From Spisula solida (taxonomy: Eukaryota; Mollusca; Bivalvia; Venerida; Mactridae): a stretch of 64,000 nucleotides of DNA. Position 1 is the stretch's first letter. Each line of letters opens with the position of its first letter. The stretch lies in NCBI GenBank assembly GCA_947247005.1, contig OX365955.1, positions 14,675,322 to 14,739,321 of the forward strand, given 5' to 3'. Of the stretch, positions 57,736 to 64,000 are shown one piece after another. Both the position numbers and the translations under genes were made by a program. The notes under the pieces were generated by a model. It had not been told where the DNA came from. It saw only the letters and a list, made by a program, of their open reading frames with translations, and did not search any database.

Positions 57736-60700
57736 TGAGGTTATAATATAAACCGTGATGTTAATTTATCTAAATAATGTTACAGATATGCAAGAATTAA
57801 AATTAATTAAACCTGTCATCTAACAAAGCAGTAGTTTAGATGTGAATTACAGATAAACGCCTAATAATTAATGATGTAAGTACAATTTCGTTTATTTTCG
57901 TAAAGCGGTGACAAAAATGCAAACATGCATATTCATGTTTTGACGAAGGAGAACCTGTAGTAAGACGGACACGTATTGCCTATATTGCTTTTCAAAGATG
58001 TTTAACGGTTTCTGATTATCGAATTAATTTGTTTTAAAATGGCTAACAGTCTAAATAAAAAAATGATATAGATTATATTCTTCTTTTTATAAACTTGGAT
58101 GATATATGGATCGGTCACAAAAAATATTAAACGATAATTGGGCATGAAGAAAAAGCCAAAACATTATATTGCATAATTGTGTAAAAATATGAACAAAATG
58201 AAATCAGTGTAATTTATTAGTTTCTTCGTCAAATAATATTTATAAATTAAAAAACAATCACTAGGTATGAAATAAACTTTTCAATTATTTTAGTGAAACG
58301 TCGCGAAAACTAATGATTTCCCTCAAAACAGAAGAGGCAAAAAGGCGCAATTTGATAAATACGGTTCATATACCGTATATTCAATGGTTAATCAATGAAT
58401 GACAGTCGCGTGTTGATTTGTTGTGGCGCGGATGTATTGTATCGATTAATTGAGCGGAGTCTATTTGATTAGTAATGCATAATGAGACGGAAAATTTTCC
58501 AACAATTTTCAAATTTTCCAGAAAGCTGTTGCTTCATAAATTATCGTCTGTTCACATCCAGGCAATCGATTGTCTAACACAGATTGGTCCGTTCTTTATC
58601 ATCATAAATTTGTGTCTAATATTTTATTTCTGTTTTATTTGACAATTCACTCTTATCATTATTGTTGGCCATGTTTTATTAGAGTCTGGTGACTAGTCTC
58701 ATTCCAAGTCCTTTGATCGTATTGTTTCATTTTTATCACACTTCCACCGATCAATGACAGATGGTTACTGGGTAGCATATGTTGTCATAGTAACCACTGA
58801 TTACGTCATATGTATTGGAATATGTATCGGGCTTGTTTTTCAAAAATGAACGTCACCGTCAAAGCTACGTTTTGTTTTCAACTAAGTCATAGATCTACAA
58901 CAATATTTGACAAGGCCTTCTCTCGGCGTATGTGGCCAGTTCATACATTAGCATCGATTTTCCCCAAATTATATGTTTCATCACTTATCATGAATGAACG
59001 GCCTCACCTAGAGTGATACTGTAAACACGTCATCACCAGGGCGCGTTTCACGTCATTTTCCCGCCATAATATTCAAATTTGCACAGAATGTTTTCTTATA
59101 AGAACACACGATATAAATAAACATGGCGTATGTATGAGCATGGACTAGATCTAATACACAGTGCAGAAATGTCTTGAACTCCGGTTCTTTTCGTCTCATT
59201 TTACGTATTTCGTTTTTTACGCTCCTCTCCTGATAAAAAAGAACGATCCTAACCGCTTTCTAGCTTTTCTAAAAGCTAACATTTACAGGGATAAAATTCA
59301 CGAATCGAAAGTGAATTTGCCTTATTTTCGGACATTGATGAATCGAAGGATTATTTCTTCAAATCCGAGTCCATTAGTGAATATAACATGTTGGACCTTT
59401 GAAGCAATGGAACTGCAGTAAACCAAAGACCTATAGGTCTTTGAGTAAACCATACAGCTCACGATAATAAAGTTGTTTATCAATACCAGACAATAATTCT
59501 AAAATGTGGTAATTTTTAACTGGTGTTTGCTTGCAAAATGGCATGTACCAGTTTTAGGAAAGCTTTTCGATTCCTCGTAAGATAAAACTCTAAAAATAGC
59601 ACACAGTGTCTTTCTCGTGCGGATTACATCTGCCGACCTCGCATTGCAATATTTCATTTATTAAACTATACTTCTGACATTCTGATCAGTTTAATTTATT
59701 ACTATATATACACTGCCCACAAAAAATAAGTATACATAGGTTATTTCCACCATTGACTTGCCTGTAAGAACACTTTTTGTCGAACAGTGAAAAACAAATT
59801 TTGTGAAGATAAGTAATATTTTTAGTCTAATTAGTGTTAGACTATACATTGAGTGTTACGCTAAGTGCAACATAAAAAGTTTCATCGCCTGGAGTGAGAG
59901 GAAACTTTGTCGGCTAACAATAAGGTCATTCAGAGCGGACACACTATTGTCCAAACGGATACTCGGTCAAGCCAAAGAAAACATTATTTGTCGGCTTTCG
60001 CGCCAATGTAAATCTTCTTAAAGCAGTTGTAGGCTATCCGTATTTATTTCATGTCTTAAAACTCTGACTGAACTATTATAGTATTTTCTAGTTTATGTTC
60101 TTTCAAATCAATGCAGAAGAATATATTGCTGAAATTGTACGGATAATCTATTCTTAAAAACTCTCGAATACAAAAATTAGTGGCAAATGCTCTTTAAAAT
60201 GGTTGAAAATTGCGATTTTGTTATAAAAATCTTTAAAAATAAAATCTTTTGTAATCGCGTAATTACTACAATCATGATTAAATCGCAATTTTAATTTTGG
60301 TAAAAATACGGGTTCATCCGCTTTAAACATGTAAATGCTATAGTACATGTATATACATAAATGTTGCATTGACCAAATAAAAACACGAGACGTAAAGCAG
60401 ACACTGTCCACTTAGTTAGTCAGTACGTTATTGTTAAATTTGACCTTCTTAAACACTCAATAGCTGACAGGAAGACAAGAAGAGGTCACTTTCCGAACAC
60501 ATATAATTACATGAATACTTTAGAAACTGAAAGAAGTTCAAGGTCACACATCAGTTAATGATACTGGGTACTATATCAAATATTGTGTGTTTACCCTCCC
60601 ACAACCTACCCGCAAAAAATCACACCTAGGCGAAACACGTATTGAGAGATCAACCTACCCGCAAAAATAGTCTTTTACCTACCTACCAATCACAAATGAA

Positions 60701-61394
60701 ATGGATAGAAGGAGAGGAAACGAACAATATTTTAGTTAAGGCCTTAATAAAAATGATTCTACTATTAATGTCCGCTATTATCATGCCTTTGCAAGTGTGT
60801 CAATCATCCGCCTGTCTGGAATAAGCACGTGATGTTTGTGTAAATTTGATAATATAGTAATATTTCATATAGCGTGAAGTTTTATAAACAAAGAAATCTA
60901 CCACCGCTAATATTTCCGCACAAATTCAGAAACCATTGACTTTTTAACCGCGAAAATATTCACTGATACAGTATAATTATCAGAAATACTCCAAAACCAA
61001 AATAAAGGACGGACTCGCCAAAAAAGGTTAACGCCACGAGGACGTTGAGCATTTGTTCACTTTAGCGCGGCCTTAAGGACATACATCATCATTGTATTGT
61101 CGGTTCACACTTCATGTATATTTTCTAGAAGCGAATATAATAAGTAGTATTCGATGTTCAATTTCAAGTATTATCATTGTTATATGCAACGTGTATTCTT
61201 ATTGATCGCTTATAGTACATCCTGTTTGTAAATCATACTTTACTAAATTAACTTTCCAGTATAAAGATGTGACAATATGGAACGCTTTGCCCAGTCAAGT
61301 TAAAAACACAACATCAGAGAAAATGTTTAAATCTATATTAAAATCATACTTATCCGCAAATCTAACAAAGACAAATTAAATCAAAGCACTGAGA

Positions 61395-62135
61395 TGTAGG
61401 ATGTAGGACTCTGGGGACGCATATAGCTGCAGATACAGGACTCTGGGGACGCGTATAGCTAAAGGTGCAGGTCTCTGGGGACGCAGATAGCTAAAGGTGC
61501 AGGACTCTGGGAACGTATAATGCTAAAGGTGTAGGACTCTGGGGACGCATATTGCTAAAGGTGCAGAACCCTGGGGACGCATATTGCTAAGGATGAAGGA
61601 CTCTGTGGACGCATATAGCTGCAGGTACAGGACTCTCTGGGGACGCGTATAGCTAAAGGTGCAGGTCTCTGGGGACGCATATAGCTAAGGATGCAGGACT
61701 CTAGGGACGCATAATGCTAAAGGTGCAGGACACTGGGGACGCATATTGCTTAGGGTGTAGGACTCTGGGGACGCATATTGCTAAAGCTGCATGACTCTGG
61801 GGACGCATATTGCTAAAGGTGTATGACTCTGCGGACGCATATTGCTAAAAGTGCAGGACTCTGAGGACGCATCTAGCTAAAGGTGCAGGACTCTTGGGAC
61901 GCATATAGCTGAAGGTGCAGAACTCTGAGGAAGCATCTAGCTAAAGATACAGGTCTCTGGGGACGCACATAGCTGAAGGTGCAGAACTCTGAGGAAGCAT
62001 ATAGCTAAAGATGCAGGACTTTGGGGACGCATATAGCTAAAAGTGAAGGACTCATCGGACGCATATAGCTAAAGATGCAGAATTCTGGGGACGCATATAG
62101 CTAAAGGTGCAGGACTCTGGGGACGATCAAAATAT
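61395..62135 (+). repeat. ~33-bp minisatellite, about 22 units
   Basis: Unit GGTGCAGGACTCTGGGGACG plus CATATAGCTAAA, with point variants and one 2-bp insertion. The tract covers about 740 bp. Confidence 0.95.
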
Positions 62136-62456
62136 GAAACATTTTAAAACCATCGTGAATGGTTTGAAGAATACTTAGCTGATAAATAAATCTCATTGAT
62201 ACTCGCTTGTTGTCTTATTTTCCATTGCAAATTAATGATCAAATGTATTAGGTTTGGTCTCGATTTTACCTTTGTAAAGTTACCATGGTAAATGTTTTCA
62301 TGGATATGATGGATTTCCCGTTATGATTTTTGTTAAATCTGCTGGGATTATAACCAGATAACACTGAAAAATAATTTGTTTTTGTTGATTTATCCAGATT
62401 CTGCGATACAACAGAGATTTTGGGTGAACACCTTTAAATCTACAATTTATTTGAAA

Positions 62457-62458
<2 letters not shown>

Positions 62459-62499
<41 letters not shown>

Positions 62500-62504
62500 A
62501 AAAC
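62459..62504 (+). repeat. (CA)n microsatellite
   Basis: About 45 bp of nearly pure CA, interrupted by one AA. Confidence 0.97.
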
Positions 62505-64000
62505 AAGATGTTCTAATTTAGAAGATTTCATAACAATGTTGACATGATCATACACTGAAATGGATAATAAACGTGTTAAATCTTTACAGAAGACCTAATT
62601 GTTTGCTTGCTGCAAAGTAACATCTGGCTATTTCATGACTATTATCTAAACTGAATTCAATAATGCATGTTTAATACTTGGCGACGTTGTGCACCATGGC
62701 AAATAATGGTGAACTAATATTAAACATCGAAATAAATCAAAGCACTGAGATTACTACTGGGAGGCGATCTGGTTGCTGCTACTAAAGCTTAAATCGACTT
62801 TACACGTTTAATGTTCGTTTTCTTACTGCCGATCTTGTCTTGAATGTCAAAATAGGCATATGTGACTATATAGGCATGTTGGGTATCTAAATAATTGTTA
62901 AAAGGTGCATATTAATTTATATGTAATACGTGTATTGAATGCGTATATCAAAAGTGGCATTAAAATAATACTACGCGCCTAATTATCAGATTCTGCAGTA
63001 CCGTCTTGTAATCACTTCCCCCACAGCGTGAGACAGTCTATAGAAAGCGGCTAGCTAGTACAGCGACACCATATGATTGCATAACAGTACTTTGCAGACC
63101 GTATACGATTCATTGACAAAACCATCACTTGACCGTAGTCTGAAGTTTCTAAAAATAGCTTTACAGCCGGGACATTTGATGAACACGTCATTTTCGTATT
63201 ATGAAACAAGTTCGGTATCGGCCGGTGTAGTGATTTGTTTTGCAAAAATATCGATTTAACGAACAGTTTCACAATAATTTTTGATCTTAGAATAAACAAA
63301 TGTTGCTGATTGGCTTAAATCAGTTAAAAAATTTGGAGAAACATATGTAGCAGTATTTGGAATGTTGACAGTTTCTGGAACTACTTGAATGCGGATTCAC
63401 ATAGCAGCATAAAGGCGGTTAATTTTGTATTAAGAAATGGGCAATGGTAGTAATGAGAGGCTTAAACGCCTCCCAAAAACAATCGGGTTATTGCTGTTTA
63501 CCTATTATATCAGGATCTGTTAATACAATATTTTAAATGTCAGTATTTACTTTTTTGTACTGTCTGCCATTTTATTGATGCTTTTGAATGTTTGTATATA
63601 TTTTTGCTTGTTTTGTCAGATGACCCCATGGGAGATAAGTTTTATGCGGTAATATTTGGCCACATCATTTGTTTTAAATTGTCAATGTTATCTAACCATT
63701 TTAGTAACGCGTTCTGAATGTGAGTCTTTAAACTCTTTTACTAGCCATGGGCTATTAGATATTATTCGTATATAATTCGCATTAAAATGTCTACGTTAAA
63801 GCAGGATGCGTGAGATAGCATCTTAACTGATTGTTATCCGATACATTAAAGTCAACCTCATGTTGTCATAATTTCAATATTGGTAAACCCTTTGTTTTTG
63901 AAGTAATTATGCAATAATGTTGTAGCCACGTTTTAATTGGCTTACAAATTATATAACATGACATTTGATTGGCTAAGAACGTTTTAAGTATTTTGTAACG
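62505..64000. other. No gene recognised
   Basis: AT-rich sequence at the window end. Short frames only; no SLC1 N-terminal exon could be identified. Confidence 0.4.

Larger units (their letters stand above)
57137..64000 (-). other. 5' intron(s) or upstream region of the SLC1-like gene
   Basis: Family members need an N-terminus and TM1 ahead of the exon at 57136. I could not find a hydrophobic TM1 exon with splice signals on the minus strand here, so those exons probably lie beyond 64000. Apart from the repeats listed separately, the stretch is AT-rich and holds no supportable gene. Confidence 0.5.

Overview
The window is eukaryotic, AT-rich and intron- and repeat-dense. The organism is most likely a bivalve mollusc or a close lophotrochozoan relative. 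This rests on the animal gene content (a Wnt co-factor and an SLC1 transporter) and on dispersed elements that begin with a short stem-loop followed by a GTCC-type tetranucleotide run, a style I associate with bivalve genomes. No prokaryotic features, CRISPR array or rRNA is present.

Two protein-coding genes lie tail to tail. The plus-strand gene (3138-19727, six coding exons, all phases compatible, about 1584 codons) is a BCL9/Legless homologue. It carries recognisable HD1 (Pygopus-binding), HD2 (beta-catenin-binding) and HD3 blocks in the canonical order, embedded in Met/Gly/Pro/Gln-rich low-complexity sequence. The minus-strand gene (57136 down to 40130, ten coding exons with matching phases, 469 codons; the 5' exons are missing and presumably lie beyond 64000) is an SLC1 family member of the excitatory amino-acid transporter type. 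It starts at TM2 and runs to the C-terminal tail. It keeps the fold and the substrate-side D-x-x-R-T...N residues of TM8. It lacks the NMDGT signature (NKSGS here), the TM8 sodium-site aspartate and several other sodium-site residues, so it looks like a divergent paralogue.

Layout: 1-3124 holds a SINE fragment and stem-loop/GTCC elements upstream of BCL9. 3138-19727 is BCL9; intron 1 contains a ~145-bp higher-order tandem array carrying a perfect DR2 of AGGTCA in most units, plus a nested element. 19728 to about 22230 is a likely BCL9 3'UTR. 20-40 kb is intergenic and dominated by minisatellites, hairpins, MITEs and a 1.3-kb TIR element with TA ends. 40130-57136 is the SLC1 gene. 57137-64000 is either its 5' intron(s) or upstream sequence.

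The most unusual pattern is that tandem arrays touch or nearly touch the splice junctions of several SLC1 exons. In one case the acceptor and the first bases of the exon are themselves repeated in the intron; in another the array starts inside the donor sequence. All gene calls are from reading the sequence by eye and from family knowledge; no alignment or search was run.
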